Below, in pieces: positions 50,020 to 61,559 of a stretch of 64,000 nucleotides of DNA (its first letter is position 1; the number at the start of each line of letters is the position of its first letter). Made by a program: the position numbers and the translations under genes. The notes beneath the pieces are model-generated. The model searched no databases. It saw only the letters and a program-made list of their open reading frames with translations, and was not told where the DNA came from. The stretch spans positions 1 through 64,000 of the forward strand of contig CAJNOI010000192.1 in NCBI GenBank assembly GCA_905250115.1. Reading direction: 5' to 3'. This DNA comes from Adineta steineri. Lineage: Eukaryota > Rotifera > Eurotatoria > Adinetida > Adinetidae.

Positions 50020-50462
50020 TTCTAACATAGGACAAATGAATCAAAAAACGTTTGTTTCTAGAAAAAAGTATCACATATAGTTTGATCTTCTCTCAAATCA
50101 TTATGATTAAAACTTCTCTTCATTTTTCTTTTGACGAAATATTAAAATAGAAATCACATCATGATAAGATGACATATACTTTGTAGAGTTCTCTTATATT
50201 CTTTTATTTTTATGTTCTTAATATTTTGCTTACTTCTTTGATATATTTTATCTTTTATTCTATTGCTTATTTATGAATATTGCAAGCTACCATGTAATTA
50301 TTAAACTTGCTTCTAAGTCTATTCATCAAAATATCTATATGAGTTTGAGAGTGTGGGTATAATAAAAACAATATTCCCACACCCACATCCTCAATATGGA
50401 GATATCTAGAGAATATTAATGGTAATACAAAAAGACAGAAAAATATGAGAATGAAGGAAATG
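50020..50462. other. Gap between convergent genes
   Basis: Short intergenic stretch between the FG-GAP gene (+) and the glycosyltransferase gene (-). It holds one well-formed TGTGGG foldback (50343-50393) and no gene. Confidence 0.6.
50343..50393. repeat. TGTGGG foldback between convergent genes
   Basis: GTTTGAGAGTGTGGGTAT, A-rich loop, ATTCCCACACCCACATCCTC. Lies midway between two gene 3' ends, like the copy at 30572. Confidence 0.88.
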
Positions 50463-53447
50463 TTAATGAGCTATTTGAGATAGTCTTTGAACAATCTTGT
50501 CGGCTATTTTATCCCAAGTATAATATTGTGCATGTTTTCGGCATATCTGAGATTTGTTTCTAAGTTCTATTCGATCAGTGTATGCTCGATACATATTTTG
50601 TGACAATGATTGATTGTTCGGTTCTGCCCACATTGCTTGTATTATAGTGTCTGTTCCAGCTACTTTCATTTTTCCGCAAGGAGATGTAAAACATTCAGTG
50701 ACTTTTGCATCTATATAATAAGCACATTCGTTTGGACAAAAGTCTAATGAAGGACCATATTTTGTAACAATAGGCGGTAATCCTGCAGCCATAGCTTGAA
50801 GTGTTGATAGTCCAAAACCTTCACTTCTATATGGAGCAACATAAACATCAGCACTTTTGAATAATCGAATCATATCCATATCAGTCATATCACCACGCAG
50901 AGTAATTACTTCTGGAGCTAATGGATTCTTTTTAATTTCCGTCAGTACAGTGTCTACAGAATGTCCATAATGTGAATGAATTATTAATGTAACATCATCT
51001 TTACTTGAAAATCGAGCATTATATGCATGAAGTAATATATCATATCCTTTTCGAGGTAATACTCCTCCAATACTTAAAAATTTGAATGTTTTCTTCGTAT
51101 TTAATGGAAATGGTGATAATGTCAAATTAAACTTGTCCGCGAATACACCATGAGGAAATACATGAATTTTGTTTTTATCTATACCATTTGCTATAAACGA
51201 ACTTTTCACATATTCACTTGGTACCCATAATTCATCAGGTGTATCTTGAAAATATCGTAGCCAATCAATGGGAAGCGCATGAAATTCCCATGGTTGTTGA
51301 TGCACTAGTATTTCTTCCTCCGATACATCCCTTAAATTTGGCGGCCAAGCATGTCGAAATATTATTGTCTTGCCCTTAGAAATTGATTTTTGGTATTTTT
51401 TTGTATAAGCATCCTGACGAAGGAAAAATGAATAGACTAATAAAGGTTCGAAAGCTGTTTCATGTTGTTGTAGCAGTCCATCAACCGGTTTTATAGAGAT
51501 AAGCAAGTTTTTGTATGTGATCAATGATAAGAACATTTTACGATTAACAGCAGTAAATCCAGTAATATCGAAAAAGCGACCTTCCATTATTAAATGAATT
51601 TTTCGAGATTTTTCTTCTGAACATTGTAAAGTATTTTCAGGTAAAATAAAAACATTATGTTCAGTTCCAGATGTAGATAACCTTTGTCCTTCGCAAGAAT
51701 GTGAAAAAATATCAGGTCCAGGAATAAACCATTTTGAAGTGCTAGTATTTTCTTTGCGGAATCCAATAATTGAACCAATCAGCCCAAAAGCATTTGTAAA
51801 TTTATTTATTTTTGAAAAAGATATTTTTATTTCATTGTTCGAACGTAAAATTTCCAAATTGATATTTTTGGATGCAAAAAAGATTCTTTGTTTTATATAA
51901 TCAATCTGGATTAGACACGTGAAATTTTCTTTCTTAAAATTAAATTCATCGATTCCCTGACTTCTATGCAGGATTATATATTGATTCAGTGTTTTTAATC
52001 CTATAAATTCGATTTCATATTTATTGTTAAGTTTACCATTCAATTGAAGAAACGAATCTGAGTATATTGTATAAATACCGGGGTTGGCTTTATCTTTGGC
52101 TAGAGATAAGGACACATTTTGACTATCGAAAATCATTGCACCGGTATTATTCCAGTACATTTCCGTTTTGTATGGATCATCGGTTAATCTGTGTTTCAAA
52201 GAGTTGTTAAAAAGAAGTGTATATTGTTTAGCGATATTGTCCCAAGTCCAATTTTTCACCGATTCATAACCATTCTTGCTAAACATTTTCATTCGTGTTT
52301 GATTTGTTAGAAATGTGATAATTGATTCTGTTATAACTTTATCATCGTCGAATGAAACTATAAGACCTTTATCATCGGTTAAAATTTCATGAGAAAATAC
52401 ATTCGGTGTTGAAATAATAGGTAAACTATACGACATGGCATTTAACAAAGTGATAAAAGTCAATATAGTTTTATCAAGAAGTGAAATGTAGGCGTTTGCT
52501 CGTTTGTACAGGGCATCTAATTCGTTTATCGACATAGATTTATTTGTCCACGTCACTTTATCTTCAAGTTGAACATTTTTCACTGCTTGAGAAAGATTTG
52601 AATTTATTGTAAGAGATTCTTGAACAATAATTAATAGATACAAATTAGGAATTTTTGAAATTATCGATTTCAGATTGAGAATTAATCGTTTGTAATTTTC
52701 ATTTGGATGATTTGAAATAATTGAAAGCAATACAAAATCTGTATCTTTATATTTTGATAATATTTCATTTGATTTGGAATCATTCGAAGACTTTGGTATG
52801 GATATTCCATATGGAATATGTAAAATTTTGTTTTCTTCAACTCCACATGTATGAATTAAACTATGATAATCGTACCAAGTAAGAACAATTAAGTATTCTC
52901 CATGATTTGACATGTATCTGACAAGGCCTATCACTTCTAAGCTTGGATTGGCTAAGGAGGAATGCAAGATGTAATATACTTTAATATTTAAAGAGAGTTT
53001 ACATCCTAGATGAGCTAACTGCCACATATTTGAAGGAACTTCAAAATCTTGAACCATAACAATAGAAGTAAACTGATTTTCATTAATATACTTTACAAAT
53101 GGTTCAGAAAGATTAAATCCAAACGATTGATTATATTTTTGAAATGTAAATGTATGTATATAGCATGAAGAATTGAAGTCTTTCAATCTTTTAAGCGAAG
53201 AAACAAGGTTTTTTATAAATTCCATCTTCAAATAATCGGATGTATCCCTTGTTAATATTACTGCTACTTGACATCTTTGTATTTTGTTTGTTACTTTTTT
53301 GATATTATTAAATATAAGCTTCACATTTGTTGAATAATTATTGTATATAGGTACAAAAAGTAATCCAACGATAATAAAAACTAATAATACACGTGTGCCG
53401 ATAGGTGTAATGTCTGTACAACATACCATCCTTGTGCGATATAACAC
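50463..53447 (-). CDS. Membrane-anchored tandem GT-B (GT4-like) glycosyltransferase
   Basis: A single uninterrupted frame of 994 residues. A signal anchor at ~18-36 (GTRVLLVFIIVGLLFVP) suggests a type II Golgi or ER protein. The N-terminal half (~55-430) has a GT-B outline (LLSIISNHPNENYKRLIL, NAMSYSLPIIS) but lacks the acidic motif. A middle segment (~440-640) is unassigned. The C-terminal half (~690-990) is a clear GT4 domain: HAWPPN, HQQPWEF, DELWVPSEYVK, PHGV, SIGGVLPRKGYDILL, and YRSEGFGLSTLQAMAAGLP. The EX7E motif here reads E...Q, so the second acidic residue is Gln. GT4 enzymes transfer a sugar from a nucleotide-sugar with retention. WPP..QPWEF..VPSE is a pattern I know from bacterial enzymes; with the lack of introns this suggests horizontal origin, by inference. 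Acceptor unknown. Confidence 0.87.
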   Translation of the reverse strand: MLYRTRMVCCTDITPIGTRVLLVFIIVGLLFVPIYNNYSTNVKLIFNNIKKVTNKIQRCQVAVILTRDTSDYLKMEFIKNLVSSLKRLKDFNSSCYIHTFTFQKYNQSFGFNLSEPFVKYINENQFTSIVMVQDFEVPSNMWQLAHLGCKLSLNIKVYYILHSSLANPSLEVIGLVRYMSNHGEYLIVLTWYDYHSLIHTCGVEENKILHIPYGISIPKSSNDSKSNEILSKYKDTDFVLLSIISNHPNENYKRLILNLKSIISKIPNLYLLIIVQESLTINSNLSQAVKNVQLEDKVTWTNKSMSINELDALYKRANAYISLLDKTILTFITLLNAMSYSLPIISTPNVFSHEILTDDKGLIVSFDDDKVITESIITFLTNQTRMKMFSKNGYESVKNWTWDNIAKQYTLLFNNSLKHRLTDDPYKTEMYWNNTGAMIFDSQNVSLSLAKDKANPGIYTIYSDSFLQLNGKLNNKYEIEFIGLKTLNQYIILHRSQGIDEFNFKKENFTCLIQIDYIKQRIFFASKNINLEILRSNNEIKISFSKINKFTNAFGLIGSIIGFRKENTSTSKWFIPGPDIFSHSCEGQRLSTSGTEHNVFILPENTLQCSEEKSRKIHLIMEGRFFDITGFTAVNRKMFLSLITYKNLLISIKPVDGLLQQHETAFEPLLVYSFFLRQDAYTKKYQKSISKGKTIIFRHAWPPNLRDVSEEEILVHQQPWEFHALPIDWLRYFQDTPDELWVPSEYVKSSFIANGIDKNKIHVFPHGVFADKFNLTLSPFPLNTKKTFKFLSIGGVLPRKGYDILLHAYNARFSSKDDVTLIIHSHYGHSVDTVLTEIKKNPLAPEVITLRGDMTDMDMIRLFKSADVYVAPYRSEGFGLSTLQAMAAGLPPIVTKYGPSLDFCPNECAYYIDAKVTECFTSPCGKMKVAGTDTIIQAMWAEPNNQSLSQNMYRAYTDRIELRNKSQICRKHAQYYTWDKIADKIVQRLSQIAH

Positions 53448-53839
53448 TTGTCACTGAAAGGATATCGCTCTCCGTTTTTATGGTAATATTTTTCTCTTTT
53501 TCTTGCGTTATAGTCTCGATCGTTACATGTGTATATTCATTTTCTCTTCTGTTCTCTTCTCTTCTCATGCGTAACGAGTAACTTATTGTAACTACTCCAC
53601 AAGTATGTGTAAAAGAAAAGTATAACACAGCTGGATCATGCGTAGTGGTAAAATTTGAAAAAAATATCAGCAAAAGATGATGAATTTAACATTTATTTAT
53701 TCGAATTTTTTAATGGAAGTTACCAATTAAATTCTAGGTTGATAAAAAAACGAAAAAGATTTTTCTTCGTTGATTTCTTATCAAAAATTTATTCGATTTT
53801 TTTCATTGATTTTCAACAATAAAACTTTATTTTTTTCTT
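53448..53839. other. Intergenic
   Basis: Upstream of the glycosyltransferase gene and downstream of the NHL relic. AT-rich, no exon or repeat recognised. Confidence 0.5.
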
Positions 53840-54715
53840 TTATTTCTCGATTTCGAACTTTTGAATTCGATCATTCGAATAATCACCAACATAAAGATTT
53901 CCTTCGTCATCAAAGGATAAAACAAAAGGATGATATAATTGATTTGGTTGATTTCCTTGACCATTTCCACCAATAACAATTTCACCTTCTTCTTTTCCTT
54001 CACACCAACGCATTACTCGATGATTATAATAATCTGCCACATAGATTTGATCCAGATCATCAACAATGACTCCTCGAGGATAATACAATTGATTAAGATT
54101 TTCTCCTTGACCTTTTCCTCCAGCCACAATTGTTCCTTCTTTTGTATCTTTTCTCCATTTCATAACACGATTATTGTCGTAATCTGATATATAAACAGAT
54201 TGATCTTCATCAACAAAAATAAAAGTAGGAAAATTAAGTTGATTGAGTTGGTTGCCTTATCCATTTTCGCCTGCCACTACAATTCCTTCATTGTATTCAC
54301 CCATTTTCCATCGTCTCACTTCATTCTTCACAGTATCAGAAACATAAAGAAATTCATTTTTATCCATTGTTAAGGCATTACAGTCAATATTATCAATGGG
54401 ACTTTGTTGATTTTGAGTCAACCATTGAATCACTCATCTGTTCCTTGTATCAGCAATGATGATTGAATGATTTTGTTGATCAAAAATCGCATCGATTGAA
54501 GAACTCTTTTGATTCATTTGACTTTCTTGCCCATTTCCACCTGCAATGATTTGTCCTTCTTTTGCATTATATTTTCATTCAACTATACGATGCTTCCAAG
54601 TATCAGCAATGAAAATATTTTTCTTTTCATCAATAAAGATCCCTTGAGGGCCATTAAGTTGATTTAATTCTTGTCCTTGTCCATTTCCACCAGCCACGGT
54701 AATGGCATTTTGTTT
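53840..54715 (-). pseudogene. NHL-repeat propeller gene with three in-frame stops
   Basis: An exon-like minus-strand frame of 876 nt encodes six NHL blades, each with a GGNGQG turn followed by a strand such as GIFIDEKKNIFIADTWKHRI or GVIVDDLDQIYVADYYNHRV. The frame never shifts but is broken by TGA at 54577, TGA at 54436 and TAA at 54259. By comparison with neighbouring blades these stand where Trp (TGG), Arg (CGA) and Gln (CAA) are expected, so each is one transition. The final stop at 53840 is natural. The 5' limit is a splice-acceptor-like TAG at 54718-54716, so an upstream exon existed. NHL propellers bind proteins or RNA; this copy can at most make a short C-terminal piece. Confidence 0.82.
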
Positions 54716-54796
54716 CTATTTAAGATTGATCTTATCTAAAATAGATCAAATTTATAGTTTCAAATATCGTGAGAGTGCGGTAAGATTGTTGCATCG

Positions 54797-55200
54797 GTAT
54801 GATGAAAAACGATCGAAAAAATAAATTTCGAAAGAAAGGAGTTCGAAAAAATGAAATTCCAAAAAGTCGCAATTCCGAAAAACAAAATCTCGAAAAACCT
54901 CTATCACAAGAAATAAAATTTCGAATTATTCGAAGTATAGAATATTAGTATGAGAATCACATATACGATTGTAGCATCTTGAGGATGTGGGTGAGGGTGT
55001 GGGTGAGGGTGTGGGTGTGGGTGTGGGTGTGGGTGTGGGAGTGAGTCTGGGTATGAATGTGGGTGTGGTCGTGGATGATCTATTTTATTCATATACACAG
55101 TCATGTCCACACGTTCGAAATTTTATTTTTTCGACATTTAATTTTCGAAATTTTTGTTTTTCGACATTCAGCATTTCGATATTTTTTTTCGATCTTTTCC
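54797..55200. repeat. Large degenerate palindrome around a TGTGGG tract
   Basis: Left side (54797-54930) is rich in CGAAAAAATGAAATT / TTTCGAA motifs; right side (55110-55200) has the inverted set (AATTTTCGAAATTTTTG, TTTTTCGACATTC, CGATC). The telomere-like tract lies between the arms. Arms are imperfect but clearly related in opposite orientation. Confidence 0.65.
54975..55074. repeat. Interstitial telomere-like (TGTGGG)n tract
   Basis: Starts with the family end ATCTTGAGGATGTGGGTG, then about nine units of GGTGTG/GGTGAG, decaying into GAGTCTGGGTATGAATG and GTGTGGTCGTGG. It is the longest uninterrupted G-rich tract in the window. Confidence 0.9.
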
Positions 55201-55231
55201 CAGCAATTCGTTGCATCTATCATCCACTGAT

Positions 55232-55686
55232 TCATTCACTTTTCATTGGTGGACAAATACTTTGATCAGTTATTGTGACTGGATAACAAACAGGATGATC
55301 ATTACATCAAGGATGTTGAACACAGGTCGTATTAAGTTGAGAACATGAATTGTCTGACGAATTACACAGTTCAAGACGAGAACATGTTGGCCAGCGAAAA
55401 CCACAAATACCTGTACCATTATTAGCACCTGCCACATGAAAACATCCACATGCACTATTTGTAGAACATTCACCATACTGAGGTGTTTTCTCGCATATTT
55501 GAGATTTGATTTGAACTATGAAAGTGATAAACTAATACATATAAACATATAAAATAGAATAGAAATTAAACCTGTTATACTAAAATATAAAATTAGTCAA
55601 AGTTAACAAAATGAATGATAAAAATCAATAATTCTTTACCTGAGAATAATAAAAACAATATAGCAATGAATCTTGATTGTATTCAT
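55232..55686 (-). pseudogene. Secreted Cys-rich protein gene with 8-nt microexon and in-frame stop
   Basis: Exons 55686-55640 (signal peptide start MNTIKIHCYIVFIIL), 55579-55572 (TATAACAG, 8 nt) and 55515-55232. Only with the microexon does the frame join into the Cys-rich region: QICEKTPQYGECS, ACGCFHVAG, GICGFRWPTCSRLELC, then HP-stop-CNDHPVCYPV and a natural stop. About a dozen Cys suggest a disulfide-rich secreted domain that I recall from rotifer extracellular proteins, but cannot name. The TGA at 55309-55307 stands where Arg (CGA) would fit, again a C-to-T change. It could have been the N-terminal part of the adjacent NHL gene, although phases do not join directly. Assigned as a relic; a functional truncated product is possible. 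Confidence 0.6.
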
Positions 55687-56631
55687 AGTTGGTTTTAAAA
55701 TAAGAGAATATGATAAAAAAATATGTGTTTTTATTTTTAAAACATAGATAATATGTTAAGTCAATAGAATTGAAATATAACAGATGCATCTATTCACATA
55801 CCAATAATTGAAAATTTGATATCCATTTCATTTCTTCTAATCGTTCTGATTATATTGTGCGAAAAATGCAATAAAAATGTAATTGAGAAATGCATAGATC
55901 GTCATGTGATAAAGTCAAGTTTCAATTGATATTATTATATTTTGAAAGAGTGAAGTATTCGTCAGTAACAGTTATTCTCAAGATTGAAAAGAACTATTGT
56001 ATTTAAATATAGTTTCAGACATAATTTTGACTTGTATTTGATAAGAAAAGGAAAATAATTTGAGTAATATTTAATCGATATAGTACAAATACTTAGAAGA
56101 AAAAGTAATTCTGAATGAAAAGAATTACTTTCAATTCTATGTGACATCAGCAATACCTTTATCAAAAATCTCCAACAACAAACTGAAATGCGGATATGAG
56201 TGTTGGTGTGAATATCATGCTTTTTTTAACTACATCCAAGCCATATCCCCAACCACATCCTGAGTCATTATCCACATTTTGATCATATTAGTAATATTAT
56301 GGAAATTTCTTACATGAAAGCAATTCATATTCATCTTGCTTTTCGCTACTTCCTAAATGTCGATGACGTCATTCCTCTTAGTCATTTCGTAGTGATTAAT
56401 TATTGCAAATAAAATACTTATGAGTCAGCCTGGAGAAAACCAATCGAAAACATGATAAATCTTTTTTTTTCATTCTGCCGTATACATTTTACATACGTTT
56501 CTTCCCTTAATGGGCTCTGAGTCATGTAAAGGTGAAACTACGTATAAATACGACCACAGTATTGGAAGTAGGTAGTTTCACTTGTGACAAATATTGGACG
56601 ACGTTATTGATCGAATATTCATCAAAAAGAA
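55687..56631. other. Intergenic between divergent genes
   Basis: Promoter-side space between the Cys-rich relic (-) and the TPR gene (+). One degenerate TGTGGG foldback at 56189-56264; otherwise nothing recognised. Confidence 0.5.
56189..56264. repeat. Degenerate TGTGGG foldback
   Basis: GCGGATATGAGTGTTGGTGT on the left; CCATATCCCCAACCACATCC on the right; loop with a T7 run. Confidence 0.7.
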
Positions 56632-59600
56632 ATGTATTCAGATCAAAGACATCAACAACGTGAATTAATCGAGCAAATCAAGGCACTGTAAGTTTTATCG
56701 AAGTGAAATATTTTCTTCTAATTATTTCATAATATACATAGGAATGGCAATGAAAATCTTCCAGAAATATTAAATCATCTCATCAATGGATTTCAGGTAC
56801 AAGTTTTTTGTTGAATTAATTCTTATTGCATCGGTATTTTTCTAGGTATCAGAAACAGAATCAAATAGCGATAGTGATACTGAAGAAAATCAAGTCTGTC
56901 TTTTTGTTTGTAATGATTTTGTATGATGAAATGTATTTTTATAAATTTAGGATGAGGAATATTGTTTTGTTCGAATGAATTATCGAAATTCAATTTCAGC
57001 CAAACATATTGATGAATTGAAAATAGTACAACATAATGAAATAATCTATAAAGGTTGCTTACAAGATGGAGGTGAGTTTCAGATTAGATCTATTCTCTCG
57101 ATAAATTAATTATCAATAATTTCAGATTCATTTATATTTAAATCAAGACGAAATTCAAACGAATCAACATACAAATTATATATTTATCTTAATGATTTAC
57201 TTGATAATGAGATGATCTCTTGTTGTGAATATGGTTTGATGCATTATAATCAACACAAATCATTTCAAATTGAACAAATTATTAAATCGAAACCATGTCA
57301 GAAGTAAGACAATTAATTGAATTTATTTACGAAAGATATATTCAATCTTTTTCTTACTACATGTCAATTAAAAAATGATGAAGTATGAATATTCTTTTGA
57401 ATTTTATTTCGATCTTATTTTTCATTCATTTAGTTTCCACCATCGATCATACGATCATTGAGCGAAGTATCAGAAAGTAAGAATTAATTGTAATTAAGTA
57501 TCTTGTTAGAATAAAATTATTTTAGAAAAATTCAATCAAGAATTCTCTCCGTCTAACTCATCTGAAAAGGAAAAGATTCTCTTCAATTCTTCATCGAAAA
57601 AAACTAACGGTACGCAAAAATTTGACTGAAATTCTTTTTGGAAAATTAAGTTATTTTATCTAGAGCCTCCTCAGTTATCACCAATGATATCGATCAATGA
57701 ACATTCTGTTCCATCAACTCCAATGTCATCAGAAATGACTAGTTCCAGTTTCTTCGCCTTAACTAATCAAAATAGAAACACACAAAGTTTGAAAAGAATA
57801 AATGATTTAGACGATGATTTTCTATCAAGATTCAATTTTAGGTAATATTCAACAACAATTTCAAAATGAAAATGATGAGTCTCTTACCAATGGGAATGTT
57901 TCTCAACCGAACAATATTTTCGAAATTTTAGCGAATCAGTTATACAATCTTATGTGTAAGGAACATTCGATCCTTTAAGAATATTTAGAGAACTTGTTTT
58001 TGTTTCTTCTAGTTCGGCCTAGTGGAAATACAGAAACGTCATCAAATACAATCCATCGAGAGAAAGGCAATGTTGAATGGGTTAATCTAATATACTTGCA
58101 TACTTCATCTCCTGATCCATTGATCGTACAAAAGATTCGTCGTTTAATAAATATCGTCATGATTTTCAATGATACCGATGATTGTATTGCGTATATAAAT
58201 AGTTTATCGAATCAGAGGATTGTTTTGGTACTTTCTGATGACTTTTGTGATTCACTCCTTCCACGAGTTGAAAATATTTTGAATATTTTATCAATTTATA
58301 TTGTATCGGCAAATCCAGATAAGAATTTAACATTTTCTTCGACTCAGATTCGCGGTGTTTATGAATCGATGGATGATATTTATGAAATGATATCTGATGA
58401 TGTTAATCCAATTAAATCTAATGTACTACTTTTTCAACCAGTTTATGCGAATAGAACTACACTTAATACGACATTTGTTTTTTTTCAATTACTCAGTGAT
58501 ATTCTTCTTGATCGTAATGAAACTGAAAATGCATTTCAAGAATTAGTTCATTTTGCTCGTGAAGAATACGAAGGAAATGAATACGAACTAGCACAAATTG
58601 AAGAATTTGAAAAGAGTTATAAAAATACTCAAGCAATATCCTGGTTTTCTCGAAAATGTTTCCTATTGAAAGTAAGATAATTCATTTTCTATTGAAATCA
58701 ATTTCATATAATCATTTATTTAGATGCTACATAGAGCTATTCTTTTTCGTGAAGTTGATATATTATTTAAACTTCGTCTCTTTATTCAAGATTTGAAAAG
58801 CGAACTTGAAAATAAAACTATAATTGAGCCGATTAGTGTTTACTTAGGAAATATGATTGAACAATCACAAATCGATCCAATTGAAGCATTCAAATTAAAT
58901 GAAAATTTAGTGACGTTTCATCAGTTAGTATTTGCTTCTACGGATCAATCACAAGCAATTGCAAGAGCAAAAAAACTCTCACATCCTAATGAAGAATATT
59001 TGAATATTCTTATTCGTATTGATTTTCCATCAGCAGCAAAATGTCTTACTCGACTTGATCGAAATTTATCGTCGAACGGCGATAATGATGGAATCGACAT
59101 ATTTATCAATGAAGGTATTGCGACAAAAATTATTGCCATTGAAAGAGATTATCAACAGAAAGGTTGTATTCTAATTCATCTACAATTCGTTTCATATGCA
59201 GATGAAATTAATATTCAAAGAGAAATGCAAGTAGCACGCAAAGAAATTGATAATTCTTCTCCATTATTTCGATTAGGAAGATTATTATTAAAAATTAATC
59301 GACTCTCGTATGCTGAACAATTCTTTTCAAAACTTGTTGATGAAGATCTTCTTATTAGTGATACGAAACGACAAGCATCTCTATCACAATGTTTAGAACT
59401 ATTAGCATTGGTTCATTATCAAAGAGAAAGTTTCAAACGTGCCAGTGAATTATTTCTTCTTTGTTTAAAAGCTTATCATCGATTCTTATCAGTATATAGT
59501 CCTGATTTACACCAAACTTATCGTGATCTTGGTGAATCATTTTATGGTTTGGGTGAATATGCATCAGCTATTGATTATTATCAACACGCACTTGATACTC

Positions 59601-60349
59601 AACTTCGTTCATATAATCCTAATTTAAGTGCTGCAGCTTTCTGTTGTTATAAATTAGGTGTAATCTATTTTAAACAAGAAAATGATCAAAATGCTATTCA
59701 AGCTTTGGGTCGTGCCGAGAAAATTCTTAAACAATCCGATGAAACACATCATACACAGCTGATTTTAGTTTATGAAACTTTAGGTGAAAATTATTTACTC
59801 CAAGACAAATATGATGATGCTATTATTTATTATAAAAAAATCATCGAAGTTTTACAGTCTATTCAACCAAATGATCCCAAAGAACTTTATACAGTACATT
59901 TTGTTATCGCAAATATTTATTTGAAAGCAGAGAAATATCGTGATGCCATGGTTTATTATAAGCATTCATATGATTATGCTAAAGAATATTTACCAGAAAA
60001 GCATGACATTTTTGTATTGTTTCACAATAATATTGGTTATACATATTATCAAGAAAAACAATATTCAAGTGCATTGAATCATTATTCTCAAGGTCTTTCC
60101 TTAGCACCAGAGTGTTTACCGGATGATGATAGTTTAATCGGTACGCTTTTATCTAATATAGCATTGGTCTATTCAAATACAGAAAGATTCGATGAAGCCA
60201 TTGAATCAATGGAAAAATGTATTGAACAACTTCGAAAAACTCTTTCAGATGATGATGAAATAGTGATTCATAAACGAGCAGTACTGGATGGATTCAAACG
60301 AAAGAAAATTCTTTATGAAATTATTGGCGAACCTTCTGAATATTTTTAA
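56632..60349 (+). CDS. TPR protein with a degenerate ADP-ribosyltransferase-like domain
   Basis: Twelve exons with short introns: 56632-56687, 56742-56796, 56846-56893, 56951-57071, 57126-57296, 57336-57382, 57434-57476, 57526-57609, 57664-57786, 57842-57955, 58013-58671, 58724-60349; total 3147 nt, 1048 residues. Junctions near 57296 and 57786 use weaker donors chosen for phase. The first ~290 residues are low-complexity and unassigned. Residues ~290-500 match the receiver-like lead of the gene at 30845 (IRRLINIVMIFNDTDDCI, SWFSRKCFLLK). The next domain aligns with its transferase, but the catalytic Arg position reads Leu (VYLGN, ~548) and no E-x-E is seen at the expected place, so it is probably inactive. 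From ~720 to 1040 are seven or so TPRs (YDDAIIYYKKIIEVL, FDEAIESMEKCIEQL), like kinesin light chain. Likely a scaffold. Confidence 0.82.
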
Positions 60350-61516
60350 CAAGGATTTAATTTACTTTTCAAAATTTTTTGTTAAATTGATTTTTATTTA
60401 TATTCAAGATAGTCCATCGATTCTTAGTAATTAAGAATTAGAGTCAATGAATATAATAAGATTTCCATATTTGTTGCCTATCTTTGGAATGTCAATCTAA
60501 CGTTTGATAGATTATTTGGTTACAAATAAAAAAAAGTCTAAATCAAGTATCATACGAATGAAGTAAGAATACGAACGTTCTGGTCAGATATCAAGTTTAT
60601 TTCCATTTATTTTTATTACTCATACGAAAAATTCTACATACAAAGAAAATGCCCATTAGTGTAAAGTTCGAAATATGATCGAAAAAAAATTAGAAATAAA
60701 GCTAATTTCATTAAAATAATAATTGAAATATTTACATATCATCTTTAGTGTACGACAATAAGAAATAATTAAAAAAAACAAACGCAATACATTAAAAAAA
60801 TAGAAAAGATTTTTTTCCTTCAGATTAATTTTTTAGACATTTTACAAAATGAAAAAAAAGGTGACGTTTTTCAAAAAAATATGAAGATCTTTCGAATTGT
60901 TAGTTCGTTTTTGAATAAAAATGGAAGATAATACAATTAATATTATTTCCATTCGAATTTCTTGTAGTATTAAACAATACATAAGAAATGTTATAGACAA
61001 TGAGAAAATTGATGATAAATCCCAGAAATTTTCTAATTGTGAATATAAAATAAAAAAACGTTGAAGAAGTTCAACAAATATATTACATAATTTTATTAAA
61101 AACGAACATTGTTATTGTTTGTATTTCATGTTCCTAATTTGATCAAGAATTTATTGATGAATAATGATGATGAATATTTGATATTAATAATATACTAAAT
61201 ATCACTAGAATAACATGTTCTAATATTAATATAATACATCATATTAAATACTTTGGAATAATTGATAAATATATTAATATTATTATGTAAGATGATATAA
61301 TAACTATTTCTTTAGGTTTTAACCTTATTGTATAACAAATCTAAAAGAACATTATTTTTAATTTAATTTTTATTTTTAAATAAACCAAAACTTACAATAA
61401 CAAGAAAACAAATTAACTATAATGCAATTAAAATAATATTTTAATGAAATATTCGAAAATCTATCCAAATTTGTAATTGATCAACCAATGAATTTGGATC
61501 ATGAATTATTTAAAAA

Positions 61517-61559
61517 TAGGGTGTGGGTGTCCGTTGTTCATTTATATCTACACCTTGAT
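61517..61559. repeat. TGTGGG foldback, short copy
   Basis: AGGGTGTGGGTGTCC and ATCTACACCTTGAT around a short loop; the right arm is shortened. Confidence 0.65.

Noticed and set aside
53338-53673. Open frame overlapping the glycosyltransferase start
   Set aside because: Overlaps the real gene in another frame and shows no domain.
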